Shown: in pieces, positions 14,846-42,134 of the stretch
How the letters are laid out: the number at the start of each line of letters is the position of its first letter
Position numbering within the stretch: the first letter of the stretch is position 1
DNA from: Glandiceps talaboti
Lineage: Eukaryota > Hemichordata > Enteropneusta > Spengelidae
Length of the DNA stretch: 64,000 nucleotides
Direction of reading: 5' to 3'
NCBI RefSeq assembly: GCF_964340395.1
Contig: NC_135549.1
Span: forward strand, 5,954,001 to 6,018,000
Program-made: the position numbers and the translations under genes
The notes under the pieces: model-generated
What the model was told of the DNA's origin: nothing
Seen by the model: only the letters and a program-made list of their open reading frames with translations
Database searches by the model: none

Positions 14846-15266
14846 AACATATGTTACAATCTGTGAAATTGCCCAATTCATGTAAAGGGGATAGGTAACT
14901 TTACCCAGTTCATGAAATACTTAATCATGTTGACCAGGTTATGAAGTGGGTATTGTAAAATTTGCCCAGTACATGAAATGAGCATCCTTTATAGGACGCA
15001 CACAGAAAATAAAGAATAAGAATCAAACAACTTTATTATCATGTATTTACAAACACATCACTTTACAATTCTTATTTTATTATAATTCAGTGTAGCTTGT
15101 GCTTTCAATAAAGTTCGATAATCAACACCCCAGTGAAAAACTCTTGCCCCAAAAATTTAATTTGGCCCCTTTTAGTTCGTAATCTATACTATCATTTGCA
15201 TAAGGTTGACCGTTTCATGAACTGGGCAAAATTACATGCACATTTCACGGATTGGGTGTAACATAT

Positions 15267-15275
<9 letters not shown>
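14843..15275. mobile_element. MITE-like element with terminal and subterminal inverted repeats
   Basis: The left end ATATAAACATATGTTACA recurs inverted at the right end (about 15258-15275), and the similarity continues inward ('tttgcccagttcatgaaa' and its inverse near 15215-15230). The unit 'CCCAGTTCATGAAA' also recurs near 14902 and 14960 as direct subterminal copies. No coding frame. This fits a non-autonomous DNA transposon sitting between two microsatellites. Confidence 0.55.

Positions 15276-15332
<57 letters not shown>
15270..15332. repeat. (AT)n microsatellite
   Basis: About 30 AT units directly following the right end of the MITE-like element. Confidence 0.95.
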
Positions 15333-18302
15333 TAATGACAACAGTGACTACAGCAATGGATCTATTGTATGAGATATATATAAATCCATGCTGCAACCGT
15401 ATACACTAAAAGGATACGTGTTAGTTACTGACAGGATATGTTCAAAGTAAACTTGACTTCAGGGTTGAATCCGGTATTCCACATAAAGCTAGAACACCCA
15501 CAGAAAATTGAAGTAACCCTGAGACATGAATCATGTATATAGATACATGTATAGTGAGCTACTAATAGTACTAACTTAAACTAATGGTAAACCGCAACGT
15601 GGGTTTCACTGGTCATCATTCACACATCAAGTTTGTATACGGATCATATTCGTTGATATTACAAGAATGTACAATCATTCATTGATATAGATACCATAGA
15701 ATTGTCACGACTTACTGGACACAGTACGGGTGTATATGTATACCAGGAGATGAATCGATGTTCCACGAAACAAAATCAAACCCCAAGAGCAGTCGTTTAC
15801 CTTGTACGTTTGCAAAATTGTTCAGTTTATTTACCTACTATATGTTTAGCTATGATGCAGTCGATAGCCAAGCGAATGTGTACGACTGCCGTAATACGAA
15901 AATCTCTTCATAGGTTCAAATGTATTCAATACAGTGGTATAACAATGAATTGACAGTAAAATTGAAGACAATTTTCAAGTACCCTATGGCTTTCAATGAT
16001 TTGTATGGTTTGAAATTTTATGCCACTATTGGTCCGTATTTTCAAAAAGACATTCCTACCACACCCTCTCCACCATGTACCAGCGATAATGGGGGGAATC
16101 CTGTTTCTGACCAAATTTTGCAATTGAAAAGCAAGAGTGAAATGGAAAGTCCTGTTTAAGTAACTCCAATTATAGGTAACAGCCCAATGTGACACCTCTA
16201 GCCATGGCCCACCTCTTTGTAAAGAAATCTCTTACATGGTATACGTATTGTGTATGGGTGCTGAAGTCGATTGCCACTGTTATTTATAAAGTAGTGTACC
16301 ATAGAACAGTGCATCTCTGCAGAATGCGAAATGTGAGAGGGGATTATAACAATCAGTGTAGCCTGGAGGTACGAAAATTCTTGGTTGCATTTCGGTAGGG
16401 GGCATGAATTTTTTTTAGAGCGCGAAGGGGGCTGCGATAAATATTTGACCAAAATATTTTCTCCTCAAGCCCCCGTGGTGTAAATTGTGCTCGTTCCCTA
16501 AATCCGAAGATCTCTTTCTCCACCAATAAATACAAAGCATAGACCCTACACGACCATTCAGCCATGGTTAAATTATTGTTCGTGAAAATAATTAACGAAT
16601 TTAACGACGAACGCAATGTTCATGGCTAGTTTAAAACAAATACACATGTATGAACAAATATGTTTGCTATGAGTGTTACATCACAGTTGACCCAAGGGTA
16701 AGATTTAACGTTTATGTATCAAGGTACAAGTCTACTAGCACAGTAACATTGCAAGCACATTCTGTCATTTTCCTTTCTATGGCAATATCGAAATATGACG
16801 TTAGGGACCTACATGCGATGGTCGATATTCTGGTTTTGAACCCAAACGTTATGACTCATCATACCTTGAATAATTCAATTGCTAGGAAATTGTGACTATA
16901 TGTCAGTCGTCAATTTGCAACTATGATGTATGATACCTAATATTCACTGTATCTATATATACCACGCATCCATATGAACACAGTGAACCACCCATTCGTA
17001 TCCGTCGAACACATTTCGTGATACATCAACTGCTGACTTTCTAAGGCTTCTGAGCATAATCATTGCTGCGAGTCAGAAAAATATTTTCCGCGGCGTTGCC
17101 GTAGGCCTGGTTGGTGTACGATAATAAATTATGCACATATGCACTAATGCTAAGGTTAACAATAATTTCAATAAAGTAACCATGTATATATACCTCAAAG
17201 CACAATTAATGTCTACGCTGTCAAATCTCAATGCAAGTATATAATAAAGGTAATTTTGCACAAATGTACAATCATGATCACATTCAAGCATTCCCAGTAT
17301 CTTAATTTGTTCCTTTAGTACCAATTGTCACCAACATACTATTCCTATCAACTGTACCCTAGTTAAGTGGTGACATTTTTATAAACAGTGTAGTATTAGC
17401 GATTTATTTGGGTTACAACTACGTTTATACATACTAGTATCCCATCGCGAAATCGTGGAACAGAATTATAGGAAGTGATATACTCTGTACAACAAAATTG
17501 GCATACAGCAAACATCCAACCCTATTCCCTAACCCTAATTATAGTAAGATTATTAATACAATAAGGTGTTGACCATGTGGAACGGTCTGTGAGACGATCT
17601 GTGAAATACTGATCCAAAAGCGTTGTAATAACAGGTTTTTTTTTTCAAATATAGGGGAAACACAACGTAACATCTACCGAAAATTGAATTTCTGATCATG
17701 AATGATTTGACTTCTGGATCTGTCAACAAGAGTCAAGGTTAAATACTAGTTTTGTTTTGTCATAACTAGGGTTACGTTGGCAGGGCCTACCTCTGGAATT
17801 CAGTATAGAGTTTTCACGTGCAGTTATCCAGTAATTAATGAGAATGAGCTCAAAGATTATCTATGGTTATCTAATATTATCTAACATTATGTATTACTAT
17901 TGAATCTATGGGTACACTTGCGATGTACATGTGTTGGTACAGAAACGATTTTTTTTTTCGGAGAAAATCATGACATTTTAGTATGGCATGACAAACTATA
18001 ATCCTGTAAATTCCAAAAATTGAAGTATGGCGTTAAAATTGAGTTTTGTGATAAATTCCATCATGATCATGTCAGAGTATCACATCAACATTACAATTAC
18101 ATGTAAATGGTGAGTTTTGTAGTATACTGTAATAGTTGACAATAGTATTTGCCATATGACCTTTAACCTGTCTGTTTACATGTGTAAAGGTTAAATAACT
18201 ATCAGTATTTGTTTCTGGTACTGATTATCAGTGATCAGTACTAACCTTAGGGGATTTGTTCCGTTATCTACTACATATCCTACATTGCGTTATCAATAGT
18301 GG

Positions 18303-18313
18303 AGTTGTTGTTG

Positions 18314-18345
<32 letters not shown>

Positions 18346-18405
18346 GGTGGTGGTGGTGGTGGTGGTGGCGGCGGCGGTGGTGGTGGTGGTGGTGTTGTTG
18401 TTGTT
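18303..18405. repeat. (GTT)n/(GGT)n microsatellite
   Basis: Runs of GTT, then GGT with a GCG interruption, then GTT. The Leu/Val/Ala frame across it is an artefact of the repeat. Confidence 0.95.
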
Positions 18406-19977
18406 TCATAAATATAATGTTTTAATAATGTGGTATTCCTTTCGCCTATACGTATATTTTACAATCCGTTTCGAATTACCGTCCAACCGTTCTGTTTGAT
18501 ACAACCAAATGCACGTTTCTGGCAGAAACCAATAAGATACTGTACGCTTCTAAACTAGCAAGGTCGCAATTCAACGCAACTAGACGCAGGCGTAGGACAG
18601 CAGGCCCAAAAGTTTTGACAATCTGCATCCTGGCTCATGATTAGTTCATTTCATTTCACGAAACAAGATGTGTTCATGATCGTTCAATCTTGCAATCTTG
18701 AAGTGTAGCATGTGCAGTTTCTTGTTCGTTTCTGTGTGGCTGTATCAACCGGGCTATGTAGAGCACTTGAGTGCGTATCCAGGACTCCGGCATCACGCCG
18801 AGCAGTTGGTGTGATGGAGTCGAGTAAAGAAGTGCGCCCTCAGGGGTTGGCGATAAAAGACTGACTGGTGAGTGTTGTCACGATGATTCTACATTCAAGT
18901 TTCAATCTTGGTTAATAGTCAAGTTGAAGTATTTGCCTTCATCCAAAAATTACTATTTTGAATTAACAAACGTAAATTTAATATAGATATACAATAAAAT
19001 TAAACTACTAGTTACAAACATGCATTAATCACATTTCAATTATCAATAACATTTTTTCATGTATTCAATGCATAAACAATGTCTGGATGAAATCAAGTAC
19101 CCTGTATATGTTATTAACTTTCAGAATTTCTATCTTATAGCATGCCTTTACAGAATCGTGTATCCACAAAAATCTAACTTAAAAGTTTTTTCTCATTTCC
19201 ACCGTGAACTTTGAAATACATGGTTTCCGTGATTATTCAAAATATATATAAAGAGATAAATAGGCAGTACTACCTCCGGTCCGTAGATTGATTCCCGTTA
19301 ATAGCGGGATATTAATATGCAGGAGTACGTTGTTGTTCTTTTCATGTTTGTGATAAATTATTGAAATTCTGTGGTCTGTATCTTCACACTAGATTGATCA
19401 AGATAAGCCGGTGGCATCAGTAACAATAACTGAGTCATGACGGTACATTTTGTTGGCCCGTGGCAACAAATAAGGCAAAATGGCAAAATATAGCAATCAT
19501 TGCTTCAGTTGGTGTTCAAGGTCAAAGGTATATAAAATACAAACACGCATAAATCATATTTAATAGATTGCATGATTTGATAGTACACAACCATCACTTT
19601 CAAGTTTACGAGATCCTTGATTTGGCATGCGGTTTTTTGTTTGTTCCAAGTTTTTTTTTTTATCTCTGTGTGGCTGTTTGGTTTGAGGGGTTTTGTACTA
19701 TTTTGTCGTTTGTCTTGTATTGCGGCAGCGCACAGTAGTCTTTTCCAAGCCTATATACAATGTATAATTTCATTGAAATTGTCATTTATTATTGAACAGT
19801 GACGTGATTGCTTATGAAACGCTTATAATTAATGATATACTGGTATTATGACGATGATAATCAGTTAGTCACGAACATTGAGGGCGCTATACACTCTGAA
19901 AAAATCAAGGGCGTGGACCGACGCTTCTCATACACGAATGATCATTTACCTATTGAATATGAATTCATGCAAATTGT

Positions 19978-20048
19978 TGCTCACTCACTCACTCACTCAC
20001 CAACTCACTCACTCACTCACTCACTCACTCACTCACTCACTCACTCAC
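19978..20048. repeat. (CACT)n microsatellite
   Basis: Tandem CACT units with one interruption, followed by loosely CAGT-like sequence to about 20215. No spacers, so not a CRISPR array. Confidence 0.95.
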
Positions 20049-21057
20049 ATGGTCAGTCCATCAGATATAATAGTTGTATTAGTAATTACGAAACGTAGTC
20101 AACCGTTCAGTCAGTCAGGTAAATCCGCCAGTCAGTCTTATTGTGAAAGTCCGCCATTCAACAAAGTGTGTCAGTTAGATACATGTAGATTGTAAATCAG
20201 TTAGTGAGTCAGTCAACTATACCAGCAACCAATCATTCTACAAATTAGCATTTCGTCCTCAAAACTATTGTGTCCGTTACAATTTCTTCATTAAAATTTA
20301 TATCTACAAATTTGTAAGATAAAAATCCAACAATTGTCAACTCAGTTAGGTGAATATTTACAGCTACTGGTTACAATTTTTGTATCTGAACCAAACAGAC
20401 GATGTTTATTTTAGTCAAATCAAGGTTGCGACTTGGTCTTGTCTTCCGAGTCAAGGACAATAGAGTAATCCTTTTTCTGTCACACAACAGTTTGTGTTCA
20501 GCAAAGATTATGTTCCGTGATCTAATAAAGAAAAACCAAGTCTTACTCAATGAACAAGGATTACAACTATATCATATTTATTATGATTCATCATGACAGT
20601 TTCAAGAACTTACAGTTCAAATTGAAAATGAAATGATTTATTCACGGTTTGCATTTTTATTGTTTGTTAAGCAAATGTACACTTTAATGTTACTTTATAT
20701 CACAAGTTAAAAATTTCAAGCAGTAAAGCGTTGTTTGTTTCCCCTAATGGTTAAATTCCTGTAAATATTCTAGAATCTCACCGCTATAAAGATGATAGTT
20801 GAGATTAGACAAGACATATATATTCACACCTAATAAATGTACAGTTTACCATATAAATACTCTTTTATGCAAGATGATTCTATATCGTACCGGGTTTATA
20901 GGTACTGTCGTCTTGTGGATACTGGTTACTGGTTTACAATATTGTAAGAGACATCTACAATATGAAAAAAATGGCCTATTCGTCGTTGTCGCCGTATTTA
21001 CGTATTCGTCGTTGTCGCCAACTTTGATGTCATTATAATATGACCATCATATAGTCA

Positions 21058-21151
21058 TCGTCATCGTCGACGACATCATCATCATCAAATCATCATCATC
21101 ATCATTATCATTATCATCATTATCATTATCATCATCATCACCACCACCATC
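21058..21151. repeat. (ATC)n microsatellite
   Basis: Imperfect trinucleotide tract of atc, att and acc units. Confidence 0.85.
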
Positions 21152-21584
21152 GTTAAATTATGCGTCAATTCTACATTCTACATTTTCAAAATGAAATATT
21201 TGAAAGAGAAAAGGAAAACTACGTCTGACTGGTACTTGGAATGTAAATGCGTGTTCATATATTTTATACATCCATGATGCCTACACACGTTTCTGTGATA
21301 GTTTTTTAGCATTCTTAGTGACTGTGAGATTCTGGTACAAACAATTAATGATATAACAGTGTCAAATGGCATGGATTTAAATCCTTAAATTCTTGCTAAC
21401 AAAAATACGTTGCGAAAATAAAACAATATATATATTACTATGAATCGGCAAAAAAAAATAGAACTAGTATAAGCCATTACAAATCCATTACAAATGTAGC
21501 CTTATTCATTAAAACTCAGACCACCAGTAATTGTTTGGTGTTTATCTTAGATTAAAACAGGTATAAGACTTGTATACTAAAACG

Positions 21585-21590
21585 TTTATT
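21585..21590 (-). promoter_or_regulatory. Candidate polyadenylation signal of CLCA-B
   Basis: AATAAA on the minus strand about 92 nt downstream of the CLCA-B stop codon, the nearest canonical signal in the right orientation. Confidence 0.45.
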
Positions 21591-21681
21591 ATATCTGAAC
21601 ATAGAGATAATTGTCGGCAGCCAAAAGTATGTACATTATGTTACGATGTACGATTACATACTGCAAGAACTACATTCTGTA

Positions 21682-35651
<13,970 letters not shown>

Positions 35652-37624
35652 CGTCCGTGACTATAAACTGAGGCTTACAAGTTTTAAGTTATCTATGTCG
35701 ATCACTTTTGAGTGTTCAGTTCGATTGGCAACGACTTATGTACTAGTTAGTACGTTTCCATAACAACCAAACAATAGAAACTGTTAAACATTAATTATGA
35801 TCACTTCAGACTCGAACGACGACAGTTCGGGTTGGCGTCACACCTGTTGATTTCCAAATAGTTTGAGTGAATGCCAGATATGCCATCTGTGACATCACTA
35901 TTTCGTACACCTAGTGACGTTGGTCTATTAACCCGACTTAACCCACAGATAGATAACGTCAGAGATGAATTTTATGGTGATATCATAAACTACATCATTC
36001 ACTTTTTTTGGTGGGTAATGATCATTATTTCACACCCTTGCACACGTCGACTGTACTGATAGACTTACGGTAGAGCTTACCTAGACCGATTCCACGAGTC
36101 ACTGTGAGTTTACGTGCTCTCACAGGCACTGTGTACCAATTTTGTATTTGTTGGTACTGTTAAACTTCACATGCACATTATGGAGTGTCATCTCACCTGA
36201 TATGGCTTGGGACGGGGACTGTTGTACTCCTTATCTCTTACTGCTTACAAATAATCACGACTATAAAATTAACATTTATTGTGAAAATTATTAGGTACCT
36301 TAAAGCAAATGCTGTGGAATTCATAAAAGCCGAAATGAACGTTAACATGCAGGTGTCAATAAACAAAATAACAACACTATGCAAGTTGACGTCTCTTTCG
36401 GTATCCACTTATCAACTTATAGAAACTGATTTCTCTTCAAATTTAAAAGTTGTGAAGTAGTATATAAGTTAATCAAACCGCCATCGTCGCAAACCACGTC
36501 CAAAACGCACCGTCAACAGTTTCGCAGTGTCGCGGAAGAAATAACAGCTCTGGTTTGCGAGAATGGTCAAACGAGCTCGGTCAGCTCAAACCCCTTTAGT
36601 GTCATATTTAAATTCTCATTCTATTGGGGGATTAAGAGTAAAAAGGGTTCACAAAAACTAGTTGGGGTATTCAGTTCTGTAGTGATATACTCACTGGCAG
36701 ACTTCAAGGGCACCACAGACGTAAATATCGAACTTAACACTGTTACCATTCAAAATATAATATTTTGACATATTTTTCAAAACGTTATATACACACACCC
36801 ACAAATGTAAATTCGTTTCTATTTGGGTCACTGTTTCCATGTCGGCTATCGATAACTATATCCCATTACGTGAGCAAGAATGAACAAACCGGTATCTTCT
36901 GGAGATTATTTCTTAACTAACCCTGAGAATTTAATTAAATGGATATACATACTCTTAACAGTTATCTCTTACATGCGACATTTTTTTTAATTTGATTGGA
37001 GACATCTTTGATATGAGATTTGATCACGTCACAAGTCAAAAGTTAATTAAAAATTAATGAGAAATTAAATGTTCCTTCTTTAATCCTTTTCTTAATTATT
37101 TGACATTGTTTTATATATAACATTATCCATATCGTGGTCTGCTAACAATAAGTTTGCCAAAAAAGATTACATTTGCATTTCTGGGTTAAAGTTAGAATGA
37201 GATAACGTCCTTTATATTTTCAATGTCTTTAGAATCCTTTAAATTAGGGTTGAATGTGATTAAATCCTAACATCTATATTATGATGCTGAGACAACCAAA
37301 CCTTGTGTCTCTGGGACGTTTGAATTTGCTGTGGCGATACGAATACTAATTCACTACTCCTTCAAGGCGATCCCGGTACCTACATGTATAGAAGGTGGAG
37401 AAAAAAATTACTGGCTGATAAGAAAACAAAGGTGCAGATATACTTAAATCTTACTGGTACATCTACTCACCAAACAGCTCAATGTCGACTTATACATTTG
37501 AACTTATAGTGAACCGTGACCTTTTCAGAGATCTAACAGGTAAATTTACTGGTGCGGTCCTCGAATCACACGCTGCACATACTTCATCAAAGAAATAATA
37601 TTATAACGGTAAAAAAAGTTGTGT

Positions 37625-38162
37625 TTCCAATAAGGCGAATAAAGAGTAATTGTGTATTCCCGATAAAATTTCCTCAGAAAATAAGGTAGGTAGATCGGTA
37701 GTTTATTTCATTCTATTATTGCATCTTTACTGTTTCAATGTTTTTATTTTCGAAATATATTTCTTCGAGCCAAACAAATGAGAATGTCCGTCGAAATACC
37801 CCTTCTGTGATACTTTGATGAAATGTGTACAAACATTACTGGGGAAAGAAAACAGATGTGCATGAACGTCAAGAAGACAAGGGTCTAGGGTAGGTGGTTT
37901 AAACTAGGGTCACGTTATGGATTACAACAAAAAGATAAGAAAGTCCTTGTCTTCTTGACCTTCATGTACGTCTGTTTTCTTTCCCCGGTGACGTATGTAC
38001 ATATTTCATCAAAGTATCACAGAAGGCTTGTCATTTGTTTTTTGGGTCGAAGCAATATTTTTTCAAAACAAAACATTAAAAATATAAAATAAAATAAACT
38101 CTTGATCTACCTACTCCTTAGGCCATGTTATCGGAAACACATTTTTTATTTGCCTCGGTAAG
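37625..38162. mobile_element. Foldback (long inverted-repeat) element, about 540 bp
   Basis: Two imperfect arms of roughly 240-260 bp (about 37625-37883 and 37943-38162) surround a spacer of about 60 nt. Matching landmarks, inner to outer: 'aagaagacaagg', 'agaaaacag', 'tactttgatgaaat', 'aggtagatc' and 'ttatcgg'. No coding capacity. It looks like an old MITE or foldback transposon, or a local inverted duplication. Confidence 0.75.
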
Positions 38163-38537
38163 ATGTCGGAGAAAACTGTCCTCCCACAAAAAATATGTTG
38201 TAATTCTATTGAAGAGCTGTGAGCAAGTGGTACAATATATATATTGGGGAAAATTTAATACTCATATCCGGAATTGAAACAGTGACTAAGTATTTGCTCA
38301 TGTATGAATCATTTTGAACAAATTATAACTTATCACAAAATGTCGATCTTTGTTCGACCTTGCAATTGTTTACAGGATATTGTGATTTTTACGTTTTACG
38401 CTATCCACACATATGGCGGCTAGATTTTAAACGACGGAGGAGGGGGATTTAAAGAATATGAAATAAAGGAATAAATGTACTTATATAGTCTACACAAATT
38501 TCATTGGTAAATAAGTGAGAGTGGAATCTTTGCTTGT

Positions 38538-38540
38538 GAC

Positions 38541-38592
<52 letters not shown>
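38538..38592. repeat. (GACA)n microsatellite
   Basis: About thirteen GACA units. Confidence 0.95.
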
Positions 38593-41500
38593 TGTTCATA
38601 CGTAAATCGTCTGAGCATATTTAATATGAAAATTACAATAAATGTAATTTTTCAGTGAAACATATGGACCATGTGGTACCTGAACCTAAATGGGTGTTCG
38701 CCAAGAGTTTTCAAACTTTACCCCATCTGTGGCTCGATCGATACATTGGCAGCACCATAGCTTTAAAGGTATGCCAGGAATAAATTGCTTTCATTCGACG
38801 TGTCTTACTCTTCAGGTTAATGTCCATTAAATGATAAGAATGCTAATATAACTGGCAATGTGTCTGTAAAGGTCAATGGATAATTTCTTACATGATTGCG
38901 ACAACCGTTGCGATTGTACCATTGACATGACTGTGTTGATGTACACACTATATATAGCTGACGGTTGATGTTTTATTACCATACCATTTCATTACAACTT
39001 CTGGGTTGCTAATATGGCATTTAGACTTAGCTAGTATATGTACGAAACCATATTTATACATGCATTGATCAAGTTCGCTAACCGATACAAGCAACTATAG
39101 GGTATCTGTTACGCACCACTTCTTTGGTTTTGTTATTTTAAAGTCCATACTGTCATAAATAAGCTAAGACATTAGTCATCTCATATATATTCGACCAACA
39201 GACGTACACTTCCAATTAGACATACCACAATCTAAGAATTTGACACTTTGGACCGAGGTTTGTGTATTTTACTTCTGACAGAACCCGAATTGAGTGTCTA
39301 ACATATATATGTTGATGGTGGGTTGATAATCCGTGAGACCGACCGTGACGCTATGTGACAGTCTATTTAGACCTGTTACTCGGATACATAAATACTACAC
39401 GTTGGCAATTGTTACATTGCACATGTTCAGCTGAAACATGAGAGCAAGGGATTAGATTCTAAATTTATAAGCTCACGACGATTTCACAAAACACTGTGTA
39501 ATGTGTTTACTGGCTCTTAAATTACAGGATCATTGTGCAATTTCCGAAACCGAGATTATCGTTAAAAATGTTAATTCTATTGTTAGCGTGGGGGAAATAA
39601 CTCATCCGCAATTTTATTAATTTGGGGTTGTTTGGAGATAAAATTTGTCTCTTAGAGTATCCAAAGTTATGTTGTATACTTACTGTATTTAACTCCATAT
39701 GGTTGTCATTAAGGTATTAATAATTCGTGTAGGTATTCCCCTAGGTTGCGCATTGTCTTCCAATTCCTGTAACCATTGTATGCCTTTGACTCCATCAAAT
39801 CAAAGCCAATCAAATCACAATATTCAGTTACTTAGAGGGGTGACAACTGTACTGGGACTTGTAACAATCTCTGGTGCATAGTGCGCAGAAAATATTACAA
39901 ACTACTTTCACAAGTTGGAAGGAAATGATCCAGTGACTTTTCAGTCTCATTATAAACGATAAGCTTGAAACTGAAGATGTCGACAGCTTCAAATTCGTTG
40001 TTTCGGTTATTTCTCTTTTTCATAGATGGTGGAAACCATTGACGGAGTTATTGTGAAAAATGATATCAACAGCTTCTACATATCAACAGACGTTTTTGTT
40101 TGATATTAAGACAACTTCAGGGCAGTAATCGAAAGTGTGCTGGCATCCCTGTGACAACGTAGGTTTAAGCATCATATCTTGAACCAACAAAACGAACTAG
40201 CTGACAGCCATTGACCGAAAGTTGTACTCGGGGATTTCTGCCAACAACGTACTATCCACATACTATTTGTATTATTAGCTTTCTATTATTCTGATCCATT
40301 TTTACTGAATTTGCATATGTATATTTTACTCTTTTTGTTGGCCTTGAGACTGAGCTATTTATAACCAATAAATAAAAAAGTTAATAAATACATGTAAATG
40401 TAAATGTAAATAAATACATGTAAGCTTATAATAGTAGAACTTGCATTTCATTTCGTCATCACCTTAAGTTCAGTCTCATGACCTTTAATACTATAACCTG
40501 GAGTCAAGATGTGTACATCTCAGGGGTCAAATCTAGAGTTCCCCACAACTAATGAAAACAGCTGCAACTGTCCAATCAACACCTTTGTCTTGACAATAAT
40601 TGTATTTCACAATGCTAGTAAGTCATAGTAAAGTGCATAGTAAACACCGTCCTATAAAGTAGTCTAAAGAAAATAAAATGAGAGAAGGGGGGTTACATCC
40701 ATGTCTCTATACGTAGCAGACATTCTTGACATTGTCAACTGCCCACGTGAGCTATTTCAGTGAAAGATATTAGTTCTTGAACTAGTTATTTGGCGACATG
40801 TAAAAACATGACATTCTCCTTTCTTCCATTACATTTGTCCTAAATTCGATTGAAATGAAGACATGATAACATTCCAACATAAAAAACTACAAAGCTAAAA
40901 ACCAACCAGTCAAGTTAAAACACGATGAAACTGTCGTAAGCTTATAGACCACAACACAAGAGAAGAGAAGAAGCACAGATTTGGCTGTCACAATGTTTAA
41001 ACATTGTACCATAAATGCACTTGTACATTCAGTAGTTCAATATAATTCATGTTATCTATTAAATCGATGGTGTAGGAAAACAAGCCTTGGCGAACTAAAC
41101 GTCTACTTGGCGCCATTAAATCGACGACGTAAATTGAATGCATAGGTATTGCAACGATATGGATTCGTCATCCAACGGTTGTTCGATAAATGTCAACATT
41201 GATTGGCAGCCCTTGAACGTCAAGACTGCATACCAACTGAAACGATTACCTCCTTCAGTGCGAAAAGTAAACCCCGTCATATATTCGACATGATATCCAT
41301 GGAAAGTCACTCGAACGATTTTGTATCTTTAAATTAGTGATTTCATACAACACAATCTTCTATAGTAGGTTATTATACAACGTAGCAGTTATAAACTTGC
41401 TATCACATTGGACGCAATTTTCACGCTATTCACCTCAAAGTGAATTCAGGTCTGTACACTTAGTATTCTTCTTAGAACACTATTGTAAAATATGAGGTTT

Positions 41501-42111
41501 GGTCTTAGTCCTAGGTTTCAATGGTCACCGGAAAATATAACAGGTAGCGTACATGTCTTTAAGCCTGTATAAGGAGGTACAATGTCTCTCGCATGAATAT
41601 AACATTTAAGTGTGAAGGAAGGGCTAATTTCACCAGTGGATTTTTGTGGTATGAATTTTGTAACAAAATGTAAAAAATAAAGCGTTATTGCTACAAAGCC
41701 TCCTGTCTTTAGTTCCAAAAATAGAGGTAACATCAGTCCCTTCCTGCCGGAACACTCCGTGACGCCAGTTAGCCTTGTTAACGTAGAGGGCAGTGTGTGT
41801 GACGACAATCGTACTTCCTTGACTTCTGAGATCATTCTTTATTTAGTACTAGCTGTATCGAAATCAAGTCAACCACATTTTCCTCACAAAAATCACGCAA
41901 AAGTGAGACTTATCCTAGCAAAGAAATGTCGCTTTCTGATACGAAGCTGGACTTTTGTAAGCTTACGTGAAAAAGCTGATTTCTTGGAAATTAAATATTT
42001 ACTGAACAAAATGTCCAAAATGAATTACATATGTTCTCTAGACATGTAAACTATATGGAAACACACAACCAAGGAATAAACTTTTAATTTTTAATACAAG
42101 TTTACGATATT

Positions 42112-42117
42112 TTTATT
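42112..42117 (-). promoter_or_regulatory. Candidate polyadenylation signal of the 787-residue membrane protein
   Basis: AATAAA on the minus strand about 18 nt after the stop codon. This would give a very short 3' UTR of about 40 nt; a more distal site is equally possible. Confidence 0.35.
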
Positions 42118-42134
42118 TAAAACTGAAACTATCT

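Larger units (their letters stand above)
14077..21584. other. Intergenic region between CLCA-A (5' end) and CLCA-B (3' end)
   Basis: About 7.5 kb with no convincing coding exon. It should contain the CLCA-A promoter just right of 14076, but I see no clear TATA box or initiator. It contains the 14.6-kb palindrome, the 14.8-15.3-kb MITE-like element and several microsatellites listed separately. Between 15.4 and 18.3 kb I recognise nothing. Confidence 0.6.
35652..42111. other. Intergenic region upstream of CLCA-B
   Basis: About 6.5 kb. It should hold the CLCA-B promoter right of 35651; I see no clear core element. The foldback element (37.6-38.2 kb) and a (GACA)n tract are listed separately. 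Short open frames near 39.7, 41.1 and 41.5-42.0 kb show no domain and no exon-like pattern. Confidence 0.55.

Noticed and set aside
16353-16616. 87-codon open frame between CLCA-A and CLCA-B
   Set aside because: No domain, no exon-like splice sites, overlapping frames on both strands.
19978-20048. CACT array as a CRISPR-like repeat
   Set aside because: No spacers; a plain tetranucleotide microsatellite in animal DNA.
41110-42049. Overlapping 64-105-codon frames on both strands downstream of the membrane-protein gene
   Set aside because: No recognisable domain, and the frames contradict each other; left as intergenic.
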